Shown here piece by piece: positions 17,394-26,239 of a stretch of 64,000 bases of DNA. The notes below the pieces were generated by a model. It was not told the DNA's origin. It saw nothing but the letters and a program-made list of their open reading frames with translations, and did no database searches. Positions within the stretch are counted from its first letter, which is position 1. The number at the start of each line of letters is the position of its first letter. The stretch comes from Microcella frigidaquae (GTDB taxonomy: Bacteria > Actinomycetota > Actinomycetes > Actinomycetales > Microbacteriaceae), in the NCBI RefSeq assembly GCF_014200395.1, contig NZ_JACHBS010000001.1, positions 2,484,916 through 2,548,915 on the forward strand, given 5' to 3'. A program made the translations under genes and the position numbers.

Positions 17394-18644
17394 GTGCCGT
17401 TCGCCTTTCGTGAAAGCGGAGACCAGCTTGTTCTGAGCTACGTGTCCGACGACTTGCGTTCCCCGAATTGGGTAGACGAGAAGCTGGCGCAAGATGGTCA
17501 CACGACGTTTTCGCGTGTCCTTACGGTGCAGCGCGCTGATCTGCTCGACCGCACCGATAACCACAACGGGGAGGACCCGGAGGGCGCGGTTCGCGAATTC
17601 GTCGTCGGCCGAATCGAAGGCGACTATCGCGTCATCCGTGCCGATGTCCTCGGCCTCAAACAAGACCTCAAGATCGGCAGAGGCGTTCCACTGAGCCGCA
17701 AGACATTCGTCGCCGAGCGCGACATCTCGGTCTTTGCTCGGATTGACGATCTCGTCGACCAGCAGATAGTGGTCGGGGGTGAGGATGAAGGCGCGATCCC
17801 CGAGCAGGAGTTTGCACGTCTCCTCAAGGCGTTCCCGACCACGACGGAGCTTCGGCTGTACTCCTGGTCGCGGGTGTCGCGCATCGTCGGTGAGTACTTC
17901 GAGTCGACTACTGACGCCGAGGAGAAGCTTGCGGAACACCTCGCGCGGCGAGAGCGGACGCTCTCCGTGTCGACAGTTGCAGCCGAACGACTTCCGGCGG
18001 CCAACGAACTGGAACTGGAGAAGTTCGCCTACGTCCGAGATCGGATCGAGGAGATGCTCGCGGATGTGGAGGCGTACTCCGAAGCGGACTGGCAGCGGGC
18101 CGTCGCGGATCTCTTCCTGCTGATCTTCCCGCAATACATCGCCGTCCTGCAGAAGGTTCGTGTCAAGGAGCGTTACTCGAATAGGCCACGAGCGACAAAC
18201 CGTGAAATCGACCTCGTACTCGTCGCGGCGAGTGGAGCCATTGACATTCTTGAGATCAAGAAGCCCTTCTCGAATGGACTCATGTCGGTGAGACAGTATC
18301 GCGACAACCACGTTCCGGTCCGCGAGCTGTCCGGCACGATCATGCAGGTCGAGAAGTACCTCTTCTACCTCAGCAAGTCAGGACCGGACGGCGAGAAGGC
18401 GATCTCCGAGCGGCACAAGGCCGAACTTCCGGCAGGGCTTGACGTCAAGATCACCAACCCGAAGGCGTTCGTCCTCTCAGGTCGTGACGAGAACTTCAGT
18501 GGACAGCAGGCGTCCGACTTCGAGTTTGTAAGGCGGAACTCCGCCAACGTCGTCGACATCATCACCTACGACGATCTGCTCAGGCGTCTCGACAACATCC
18601 TGAGCGCGCTTCGGCAGCGGACAGAAGGGACGCCCGGTGAGTAG
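17394..18644 (+). CDS. Shedu-family (SduA/DUF4263) nuclease embedded in the BREX operon
   Basis: A 416-aa protein starting at a GTG with a GGGGGCG-like site. An N-terminal domain of about 200 residues precedes a PD-(D/E)XK-type nuclease domain: a helix with WQRAVADLFLLIFPQY, then REIDLVLV (Asp near residue 272), AIDILEIKKPF (Glu and Lys of ExK near 284-286) and a downstream RELSGTIMQVEKYLFYL helix. This arrangement is that of the Shedu defence protein SduA, a DNA nuclease. It lies between pglX and pglZ, the slot where some type 1 BREX loci carry an extra restriction factor such as BrxU. Its stop overlaps the pglZ start by 8 bases, so it is part of the operon. Confidence 0.85.
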   Translation: MPFAFRESGDQLVLSYVSDDLRSPNWVDEKLAQDGHTTFSRVLTVQRADLLDRTDNHNGEDPEGAVREFVVGRIEGDYRVIRADVLGLKQDLKIGRGVPLSRKTFVAERDISVFARIDDLVDQQIVVGGEDEGAIPEQEFARLLKAFPTTTELRLYSWSRVSRIVGEYFESTTDAEEKLAEHLARRERTLSVSTVAAERLPAANELELEKFAYVRDRIEEMLADVEAYSEADWQRAVADLFLLIFPQYIAVLQKVRVKERYSNRPRATNREIDLVLVAASGAIDILEIKKPFSNGLMSVRQYRDNHVPVRELSGTIMQVEKYLFYLSKSGPDGEKAISERHKAELPAGLDVKITNPKAFVLSGRDENFSGQQASDFEFVRRNSANVVDIITYDDLLRRLDNILSALRQRTEGTPGE

Positions 18645-21165
18645 TGCAGATCCGCTCGTTAGGAGCCTCGCCTCCCGTTTCGCGAACGGCCCGAAAATCG
18701 ACGATCGGCATGTAGTCTTCTGGCACGACCCAGCGGGGGAGTACGACGGGCTCCTCGACGACCTTTCCGCAGATCTCGATAACGTGAAGGTGATCCGGGT
18801 CGTCGGGGACGAGTTCGCCGTCAAGAGCCGGCTCCTGCAGGAGGAGCGCAGGCAGAACTTCATCGTCTATCTGCCATACGAGTACCGCGAAGACTTGAGC
18901 AACTGGCTCCTCGATCTCGAGTTCGCTTACGGGCGCTTCACCGCAGACAAGGAAGCACTCCTGGGCGACGACCTCGGTCTCAAGGACCAGGCCGCCCGCG
19001 CAGTCATCACCGAGTACCCGGGCTTCTTCAACGCCGCGGATCGGCGTGAACGACTGAAGAAGCGTCTCTTGAGCGACGACCCCAAGACGCTCGTGCTCGC
19101 GAAGATGTGTGCGGTCCTGCTCAAGACCGAGCAGCACTCGTTGAGCGAACTCACTCGTCAACTTCTCATCGAGGCAGCCGAAGGGGAGGGGGGCGGGCTC
19201 AAGCTACTTAACGATTTCGGTCTTCTCGACTTCTACTGGGGCGGAGTGCACTCCACCTACGGATACGCCTCCGAGTCGCCGACCATCGATGACTTCGTCC
19301 TCTGGCTGTTCCGATCGGCGCACGAAGGGTTCGCCACTGACACCGCTGGGCGCAATATCGCGATCGACTACTCTCGCTGGCGCGACTCCAAGACCAGCAG
19401 CGACCAGATGGGACGTCTCGCGCAGACGGCTGAGGAAGCCCTGCAGATCGCGTCCTCGCTTGAGAATCGGGCGTGGGGTGAGCTGCTCGGGTCGGACGCT
19501 TTTGAGTCGATCGACAGGAAGATCATCAGTGACCTCGCCGCCGGGGTCGCGGACAAGTCGATCGCCGCCCACGAGGTAGCCGAGGCGGTTCGGCGGCGTC
19601 AGACGACATTCTGGTTCGGGGCCCATGAGGCCGTCTACACCGCTCTCCTCGCCGCGAGCGAACTGCTCACCGCGATCGACGCTTTCGCGCCGACGATGAG
19701 CGGATTCGACGACGGCGTGCAGCGTTACGCTGCCGACTGGTCGCGGATCGATCAGCTCTATCGGCATTTCAACCACGCGGTGCGCAACACCGAGCACACC
19801 AAGCCGCTTGAGCCGCTCGTCGAGCAGGTGGAGAACTTCTACTCGAACAAGTACGTCGGCCCGCTGGCAACCGCGTGGCAGGTCCAGGTCGACGCCGTGG
19901 CGGAGTGGAAGTCGTCGACCGTGCGCGCACAGACGGCTTTCTTCTCCTGGTACGTCAAACCTCAGCTCGACAAGGGCAGGCGGGTCATTGTCATCATTTC
20001 CGACGCGCTCCGGTACGAGATCGCCGACGAACTCCGCACCCGCCTCCGCAGGTTCAAGGAGGACAAGTCCAAGCTCGGCTTCGACGCAAGCATCGAACCG
20101 ACGCTCGGCGTCCTGCCGAGCTACACACAGCTCGGCATGGCTGCGCTGCTGCCGCACCAGACGATCGGCTTTACCGGCGTCAGAGCGTTCACGGAAGTGG
20201 ACGGCAAGAAGGCCGACGGCACGGCGAACCGCGGCAAGATTCTCGAACCCTTCGGCGGGGCTGCGATTCAATCGGAGGACTTGGTGGGGCTGACGGTGAA
20301 AGAGTTGCGCGCCAAGACGCAGCAGCAGCAGCTCATGTACGTCTACCACAACCTCATCGATGCGACCGGCGACAAGATCGGCACCGAGCGGCAGGTTTTT
20401 GGCGCCGCCGCCCGGGCGATTGACGAACTCGTGCTCCTCGTGAGCCGATTCGCAAAGGCCGAGGTGGGTTCGATCTTCATCACGGCGGATCACGGATTCC
20501 TCTTTCAAGATCGTGAACTCGACGACGCTGGCTACCTCTCCACAGAGCCGCAGGGCGACGAGATCCACGATCGTGACCGTCGCCGGGTGATTGGCCGTGG
20601 GCTCAAGGCTGATCCCGCCTTCCGGCACTTCACCCCGGCGCAACTGGGGCTCTCTAGCGACTACGAGGTGCTGATCCCGAAGGGGACGAAGCGGATGAAG
20701 CTTCAGGGCTCCGGCGCGAGGTACGTCCACGGTGGTGCCACGCTCCAGGAAATCGTGGTTCCGGTCATCTCGGTGACGTATGCAGACTCGGGCAAGACGG
20801 CCGTGCGCCCCGTGAACGTCACCATCCAGCAGAAGTCGCCGAACATCACCACCGCCATTCTCGCGGTCGACATCCACCAGAGTGAACCTGTGAGCGACAA
20901 GGTGCAGGGTCGTGAGCTTCGGGCTGGCATCTACCTCGGTGAAGAGCTGCTTTCCAACGAGGTCGTGCTCAAGTTCAACTCCGAGTCTTCGGACCCGAGT
21001 GCGCGCTATCTCCCTGCCAGAATGTCCTTGCGGGCCGAAGCGGACCAACACAACAACAAGGACGTCGAACTCAGGCTTGAGGAGCAGATTCCGAACACGA
21101 CCCAGTGGCGCCTCGTCACCAAGGCCGTGTACAAGCTGAAGCGCTCGTTCCAGGCGGACTTCTAG
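18637..21165 (+). CDS. pglZ: BREX alkaline-phosphatase-superfamily protein PglZ (type A)
   Basis: An 842-aa protein, the usual size for type 1 BREX PglZ. The central PglZ domain begins at RRVIVIISDALRYEIADELR (about residue 448), where the Asp and Arg belong to the metal-binding core of the alkaline phosphatase superfamily; a second metal motif is SIFITADHGFLFQ. PglZ is a core BREX component, possibly a phosphodiesterase or nuclease, that works with PglX. Translation starts at a GTG inside the end of the Shedu-like gene. The start of brxL follows 12 bases after its stop with an AGGAGG site between. Confidence 0.95.
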   Translation: MSSADPLVRSLASRFANGPKIDDRHVVFWHDPAGEYDGLLDDLSADLDNVKVIRVVGDEFAVKSRLLQEERRQNFIVYLPYEYREDLSNWLLDLEFAYGRFTADKEALLGDDLGLKDQAARAVITEYPGFFNAADRRERLKKRLLSDDPKTLVLAKMCAVLLKTEQHSLSELTRQLLIEAAEGEGGGLKLLNDFGLLDFYWGGVHSTYGYASESPTIDDFVLWLFRSAHEGFATDTAGRNIAIDYSRWRDSKTSSDQMGRLAQTAEEALQIASSLENRAWGELLGSDAFESIDRKIISDLAAGVADKSIAAHEVAEAVRRRQTTFWFGAHEAVYTALLAASELLTAIDAFAPTMSGFDDGVQRYAADWSRIDQLYRHFNHAVRNTEHTKPLEPLVEQVENFYSNKYVGPLATAWQVQVDAVAEWKSSTVRAQTAFFSWYVKPQLDKGRRVIVIISDALRYEIADELRTRLRRFKEDKSKLGFDASIEPTLGVLPSYTQLGMAALLPHQTIGFTGVRAFTEVDGKKADGTANRGKILEPFGGAAIQSEDLVGLTVKELRAKTQQQQLMYVYHNLIDATGDKIGTERQVFGAAARAIDELVLLVSRFAKAEVGSIFITADHGFLFQDRELDDAGYLSTEPQGDEIHDRDRRRVIGRGLKADPAFRHFTPAQLGLSSDYEVLIPKGTKRMKLQGSGARYVHGGATLQEIVVPVISVTYADSGKTAVRPVNVTIQQKSPNITTAILAVDIHQSEPVSDKVQGRELRAGIYLGEELLSNEVVLKFNSESSDPSARYLPARMSLRAEADQHNNKDVELRLEEQIPNTTQWRLVTKAVYKLKRSFQADF

Positions 21166-21177
21166 GAGGGGCGCAGC

Positions 21178-23391
21178 ATGACTGATCTCGATGCAGCCCT
21201 GAGCGGCCTCGCCTCGCTCCCCGACGAGGACATCTATGTTCCGGTGGAGGCCCCCGAGCAGTCGGAGCTTGACCGGAAGATCAACCAGCACTTCGACGGG
21301 GTCGTCGTCCGTAAGGATCTGGTCAAAGCTGTCAGGGGCAATGCGGTTGTCCCGGGATATGTCCTCGAGTATTTGCTTGGTCAGTACGCCGCGACCGACG
21401 ACGAGGCGACAATCCAGGAGGGCATCGATAACGTTCGCCGGATTCTCGCTGATCACTACGTCCACCGAAACGAGCACATGCTCATCAAGGCGAAGATCCA
21501 GCAGAAGGGCAAGTACCGGATCATCGACCGGGTCTCGGTCGTCTTGAACGACAAGGACGACGTCTACGAGGCGTCGTTCGAGAACCTCCAGATCAGCAAG
21601 GTTGTCATCGACGCGCAGACAGTGAAGGCCAACGAGAAGCTTCTCGTGAGCGGCGTCTGGTGCATCTGCGACATCGAGTACGTCCACAACGACAGCCCTG
21701 GATCCGTCCCGTGGCAGCTCGGCAGCCTGAAAGCAATTCAGATTTCCGGCATCGACTTCGACCGGTACTTCGAGAGCCGCAAGGCCTTCACGACCGACGA
21801 GTGGATCGACGTCCTAACTCAGTCCATCGGGCTGAACCCTGAGCAGTTCAGCCGGCGCGGGAAGCTCATCGCCCTTACGCGCCTCATCCCCTTTGTCGAG
21901 CGCAACTACAACCTGATCGAGCTTGGGCCAAAGGGCACCGGCAAGTCGCACACGTTCAGCGAACTCTCGCCGAACGGCATTCTCATTTCCGGCGGCGAGG
22001 TGACGGTCGCCAAGCTCTTCGTGAATAACGCCTCCGGCAAGATCGGTCTCGTCGGGTACTGGGACTGCGTGGCTTTCGACGAGTTCGCATCGAACAAGAA
22101 GACGGACCAAAACCTCGTCAATGTCATGAAGAACTACCTGGCGAACAAGTCCTTCTCGCGCGGCACGAGCGTCTACGGGGCAGAGGCATCGATGGCGTTC
22201 ATTGGCAACACGACGCACACCGTGCCGTTCATGCTGAAGAACACTGACCTCTTCGACGAATTGCCGCCCTCCTACCGCGACCCGGCCTGGCTCGACCGCA
22301 TCCACCACTACATCCCGGGCTGGGAGGTCTCGCCAGTCCGTTCCGAGATGTTCTCCAGCGGCTACGGCTTCGTTGTCGACTACTTGGCCGAAGTGCTGCA
22401 CTCGCTCCGGAGCGAGGACTTCTCCGACAAGTACCAGCAGCACTTCACGCTCGACACCTCGATCGTGACGCGCGATCAGGACGGCATCCGCAAGACGTTT
22501 TCCGGTCTCATGAAGCTGATCCACCCCTCTGGTGAAGCCACGCAAGACGAGATCGAGGAACTTCTCGTCTTCGCCATCGAAGGTCGCAAGAGGGTGAAGG
22601 ATCAGATTCTCCGGATCGACCCCACGATGCGCGAGAACCCTCCCCGATTCCGATACCAGGATGCGCTCGGTGCGTGGCGTGATGTGCAGTCCCTGGAGGA
22701 GATCCAGTATCCGCAGCACTATCGGCGCGACTGGGATGCAGCATCCAACGACGGCGATATCGACGGGGGAGGCCTGCCGGCGTACATGGCGCCAGCGGTA
22801 CCACGCACCGAGCAACGTAGCGCGGTGTCGGTCGCTCCACCGCTCCCGGTCCCCGAAAACGCGGTCGTTGTCGAACCCACCGCGCCGGGTGCGCCCGAGT
22901 TATTCGAAGGATTCCGCGATTTCCAGGCCGGTCAGACCGGTGTCTCCTATGAGAATCTGCTCCTGCCATGGCTCGTCGGGGCGAGGAAGATCACGATCGT
23001 CGACGGCTACATTCGTATGTTCCACCAAGGTCGCAACCTCACCGATCTGCTCAGTCTGCTCGCGGTGACGAAGGACCCGACAGACGAGCTCGAAGTGACG
23101 CTGGAGACGATTGAAGAGGAGAGGATCGAGTTCAAGCGAAAGCAGCTCGAGATGCTCCTCGCGATCCGGAACGCCGCGGAGTCGTTCGGGATAAAGCTCT
23201 TGGTGAAGTGGGATCCGACGATCCACGACCGTTGGATCGTCACCGATCTTGGCTGGCGGATTCAACTCGGCAAGGGGTTGGACATCTGGGAGAAGCCGAC
23301 AAACGCCTTCGCGGAAGTGCGTCAGGAGTTTCGTCCCATCGCTAAGTCCTTCACCGTGCACTACAACCGCATTCCGCGCGAAGAGGCCTGA
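21178..23391 (+). CDS. brxL: BrxL AAA+ ATPase with MIT_C-like C-terminal domain
   Basis: The first 480 or so residues match BrxL: an N-terminal DNA-binding region, Walker A GPKGTGKSHTF (about residue 250), Walker B DCVAFDEFAS, GNTTHTVPF sensor and the DRIHHYIPGWE and VDYLAEVLHSLR helices. Canonical BrxL continues into a Lon-protease-like domain. Here a proline-rich linker (about 530-570) leads to a C-terminal domain (about 590-737) reading YENLLLPWLVGARKITIVDG...DGYIR...HDRWI...GKGLDIWEK. This looks like MIT_C, a phospholipase D-like fold without evident catalytic pair. BrxL forms rings on DNA and is needed for phage defence. The swapped C-terminus may change partner or oligomer contacts. Confidence 0.88.
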   Translation: MTDLDAALSGLASLPDEDIYVPVEAPEQSELDRKINQHFDGVVVRKDLVKAVRGNAVVPGYVLEYLLGQYAATDDEATIQEGIDNVRRILADHYVHRNEHMLIKAKIQQKGKYRIIDRVSVVLNDKDDVYEASFENLQISKVVIDAQTVKANEKLLVSGVWCICDIEYVHNDSPGSVPWQLGSLKAIQISGIDFDRYFESRKAFTTDEWIDVLTQSIGLNPEQFSRRGKLIALTRLIPFVERNYNLIELGPKGTGKSHTFSELSPNGILISGGEVTVAKLFVNNASGKIGLVGYWDCVAFDEFASNKKTDQNLVNVMKNYLANKSFSRGTSVYGAEASMAFIGNTTHTVPFMLKNTDLFDELPPSYRDPAWLDRIHHYIPGWEVSPVRSEMFSSGYGFVVDYLAEVLHSLRSEDFSDKYQQHFTLDTSIVTRDQDGIRKTFSGLMKLIHPSGEATQDEIEELLVFAIEGRKRVKDQILRIDPTMRENPPRFRYQDALGAWRDVQSLEEIQYPQHYRRDWDAASNDGDIDGGGLPAYMAPAVPRTEQRSAVSVAPPLPVPENAVVVEPTAPGAPELFEGFRDFQAGQTGVSYENLLLPWLVGARKITIVDGYIRMFHQGRNLTDLLSLLAVTKDPTDELEVTLETIEEERIEFKRKQLEMLLAIRNAAESFGIKLLVKWDPTIHDRWIVTDLGWRIQLGKGLDIWEKPTNAFAEVRQEFRPIAKSFTVHYNRIPREEA

Positions 23392-23393
23392 CT

Positions 23394-24641
23394 TTGGCAG
23401 CGCTGCATGCTGGTCAAGCTTCACTCCAAGAGGTGATTCGGGGTCGCCAGGTCGGACAGTGGGAGTTGACGGAACCACTGGGCCGTGGCGGTCAGGGCAC
23501 AACGTGGCGCGCCATCTGGAAGAAGGATGGTCAGTCGTTCACACGCGTGGCGGTCGCCGGTGGCCAACTCGAACGCGCCGTCGTCAAGCTGATGCTTCCC
23601 CCAGCGCCGGAAGAGGTTCCTATCCCGGCCCAACGCTTCGACGAGTGGCTCGAGCACGAAGCCAATGAGTTCCTCAATGAAGCGATGACTCTCAGCAAGA
23701 TCGACAGCCCCTACATTCCGAAGGTCTATCAGGCAGCTCGCCAGTCCACACAGGCGGGCTGGAAGGTCCCTTGGTTCGCGACCGAGCTCATCAGCGGTCG
23801 GAGTCTTGGCGAGCAAGTCGGATCGCAGGGCCCGCTTGACCAGAACCAGTTGCTAGACCTCGCCCACGACATCCTCGCCGCCTTGAGTGCGATTCATGGT
23901 GTCGGGCTGGTGCACCTCGACCTGAAGCCGGACAACGTCATGCTGGAACCCGGCAAAGCGCGCCTTATAGATTTCGGTCTCGTCTCGCGCGCGAATGTAA
24001 GAGGCCGCTTCGGGGGAACGCCCGGGTTCTTCGCGCCCGAACAGCTCGACGATGTGATCGAAGAACGAGACTTTGCTCCTGCGGCCGACATCTTCAAGCT
24101 TGGAGTGACTCTCGCGATTGCCGCGGGTGTGCGCTTACGGGATTTGTGGGCTGTAGACCCGTACGGGGATGACGACGTGGTTCGTCGCGCGATGAAGGAA
24201 CGTCCCCGATTGGGAGACCTCAAGCCTGTTGTTCGGCAGGTGATCGAACCGATGCTGGAGTTCAGCCCCGAGCGTCGTCCATCCGCCGACGCTTCACTGC
24301 AGCGCGTACGCGGACTTCTGCCGGTCGGTAACGCTAAAGGGAGCCGTCAGGACGCTGTTCCCCCCGCTCGAGGACCTGCGCCTCCGCAGAATCGGGTTGC
24401 CCCCGCTCGCGCCAACCCGGCGGCAGCAGCGCCAGCCGCGAAGCCTGTACGGGGTCAGGCCAATGTCGGGGCAAAGGTCGTCGTTGTTGACCGCCTGGGA
24501 CTTGACTGGACGGGCGTTGTCGTCGGACTTGATGAGAAGCGACCGGGCCATGTTCTGATCCGCCACGAGGCGACGCGGGGCAATGACAACGTGCGTTCCT
24601 ATCCGCTTTCTCAGGTCGTCCGCGGCAGGCCTCTGGCGTGA
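23394..24641 (+). CDS. Ser/Thr protein kinase at the end of the BREX operon
   Basis: A 415-aa Hanks-type kinase starting at a TTG two bases after the brxL stop. The glycine loop LGRGGQGTTWRA, the VAIK-type lysine in RAVVKLM, the catalytic loop VHLDLKPDNVML (about residue 172), DFG in LIDFGLVS and the APE-like FFAPEQ are all present, so it should be active. A proline/alanine-rich linker leads to a 60-residue C-terminal beta domain (VGAKVVVVDRLGLDWTGVVV) of SH3/KOW-like appearance. No membrane segment. Type 2 BREX (Pgl) uses a large kinase, PglW, but type 1 normally has none, so this may be a regulator or a separate anti-phage kinase attached to the operon. Confidence 0.85.
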   Translation: MAALHAGQASLQEVIRGRQVGQWELTEPLGRGGQGTTWRAIWKKDGQSFTRVAVAGGQLERAVVKLMLPPAPEEVPIPAQRFDEWLEHEANEFLNEAMTLSKIDSPYIPKVYQAARQSTQAGWKVPWFATELISGRSLGEQVGSQGPLDQNQLLDLAHDILAALSAIHGVGLVHLDLKPDNVMLEPGKARLIDFGLVSRANVRGRFGGTPGFFAPEQLDDVIEERDFAPAADIFKLGVTLAIAAGVRLRDLWAVDPYGDDDVVRRAMKERPRLGDLKPVVRQVIEPMLEFSPERRPSADASLQRVRGLLPVGNAKGSRQDAVPPARGPAPPQNRVAPARANPAAAAPAAKPVRGQANVGAKVVVVDRLGLDWTGVVVGLDEKRPGHVLIRHEATRGNDNVRSYPLSQVVRGRPLA

Positions 24642-24829
24642 CCGCTCGGTGTTCAGCAACGCACGAGACCTGAAAGGCAAGCCCAATGCATGAGATCATC
24701 TGCCCGAACTGCGGCAAGGCCTTCACGATCGATGAGGCCGGATACGCCGACATCCTGAAGCAGGTGCGCGACGGCGACTTCGAGAAGCAGTTGCACGAGC
24801 GGCTCGAGCTCGCCGAGCGCGACAAGAAG

Positions 24830-26239
24830 GGCCACGTCCCGCTGAGTGGTGGTCTTTCGTTTCCACGCGATGATCAGCTGGCTGCAGTCTAGGCGGCCGT
24901 GATCTCGGGCAGCATCACCGCGTCCTCGACCGAGCTGGTGGCGGTGAGTTCGGCCATGGACGCTTCGGAAAAGTAACGGCGGTCGCCAGCTTCCCATTCG
25001 TCGTGCTGCTCGATCAAAACGGCGCCGGTCAGGCGCAGCAGGCTGGCAGTGTTCGGGAACACTCCGACGACGTCGGTGCGACGTTTGATCTCACGGTTCA
25101 GCCGTTCCAGCGGATTCGTCGACCAGATCTGCCGCCAATGCCGGGCGGGGAAGTGCTTGAACGCCAGCACGTCGGCTCGGGCATCGTGGAGCATCTGGGC
25201 AGCCTTGGGGTGAACGCGGTCGATCATGCGAGCAACCTCCTCGAACTGCGCGTCAATATGCTCAGCGTCGGGTTGGGCGAAGATCGTGCGGATGATCGAG
25301 GCCACCATCTCCTGCCGACCCTTAGGCAGGACGGTGAGCACGTTGCGCATGAAATGCACGCGGCACCGCTGCCAGGCCGCTCCCTGCACCACCACCGCGA
25401 TAGCTGCTTTCAAACCCGCGTGCGCGTCGGAGATCACCAGCTTCACCCCGGAAAGCCCTCGAGCTTTCAACGATCGCAGGAACGCTTTCCAGAACTCCTC
25501 CGTTTCGCTGTCGCCCACGTCAAAGCCGAGCACCTGACGGTGCCCGTCAGCGGTGATCCCGATCGCGACCACAACCGCTTGAGACACCACCCGCCCGTCG
25601 ATGCGAACCTTGCAATAGGTGGCGTCCAAGAAGACGTAGGGGTAGGCGATCTGAGACAGGGATCGGTCGCGGAATGCCGCAACCGTCGCGTCCAGGCCGG
25701 CGCAGATGCGAGACACCTCGGACTTCGAGATGCCCGTGTCGGCGCCGAGCGCCTTGACCAGATCGTCAACCTTGCGGGTGGAGACGCCGTGCAGGTAGGC
25801 CTCCATCACCACGGCGAACAGCGCCTGATCGACCCGGCGGCGCCGCTCCAACAACGACGGAAAGAAACTGTCGGCCCGCAGCTTCGGGATCCGCAACTCC
25901 AGATCTCCCGCAGTGGTCGACAGGGTGCGCAACCTCGCCCCGTTGCGAGTCGCAACGCGCTCGGCGGTGCGCTCGTAGGGTCCGGCGCCGATCACCGACG
26001 CGGCTTCGGCGTCGATCAGTTCTTGGTAGAGCCGTTCGGTCATCTGACGGATGCGGTCGGTGGTGTCGGTGAGTTTCAGCTCGGCGAGCAGCTGAAGCAG
26101 GGCAGACTGATTGAGGGCCATCGTGCGATCTCCTGTCGTGAGTAACTTGGTCGTTCTCACTGACCATCGCACGGTGGCCCCTCACGTCAACGACACGACG
26201 CTCAGGACCGGAAAGTCCACCACCCCACGGGACTCAGGC
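24830..26239 (-). mobile_element. IS256-family insertion sequence, copy 3 (1410 bp)
   Basis: Flanked by the 8-bp target duplication ACAAGAAG (24822-24829 and 26240-26247). Same length and ends as copies 1 and 2 and same orientation as copy 2. It sits inside the DUF2130 gene and is antisense to it. Confidence 0.95.
24889..26121 (-). CDS. IS256-family transposase, copy 3
   Basis: A 410-aa transposase equal to copies 1 and 2 except for one Gly-to-Asp change (KLRADSFFPS instead of KLRAGSFFPS). The catalytic motifs are intact. The single difference shows the copies arose recently. Confidence 0.95.
   Translation of the reverse strand: MALNQSALLQLLAELKLTDTTDRIRQMTERLYQELIDAEAASVIGAGPYERTAERVATRNGARLRTLSTTAGDLELRIPKLRADSFFPSLLERRRRVDQALFAVVMEAYLHGVSTRKVDDLVKALGADTGISKSEVSRICAGLDATVAAFRDRSLSQIAYPYVFLDATYCKVRIDGRVVSQAVVVAIGITADGHRQVLGFDVGDSETEEFWKAFLRSLKARGLSGVKLVISDAHAGLKAAIAVVVQGAAWQRCRVHFMRNVLTVLPKGRQEMVASIIRTIFAQPDAEHIDAQFEEVARMIDRVHPKAAQMLHDARADVLAFKHFPARHWRQIWSTNPLERLNREIKRRTDVVGVFPNTASLLRLTGAVLIEQHDEWEAGDRRYFSEASMAELTATSSVEDAVMLPEITAA

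Noticed and set aside
19204..21687. 827-codon open frame antisense to pglZ
   Set aside because: It mirrors pglZ and brxL codons, with no start signal or domain; PglZ is clearly the real product.
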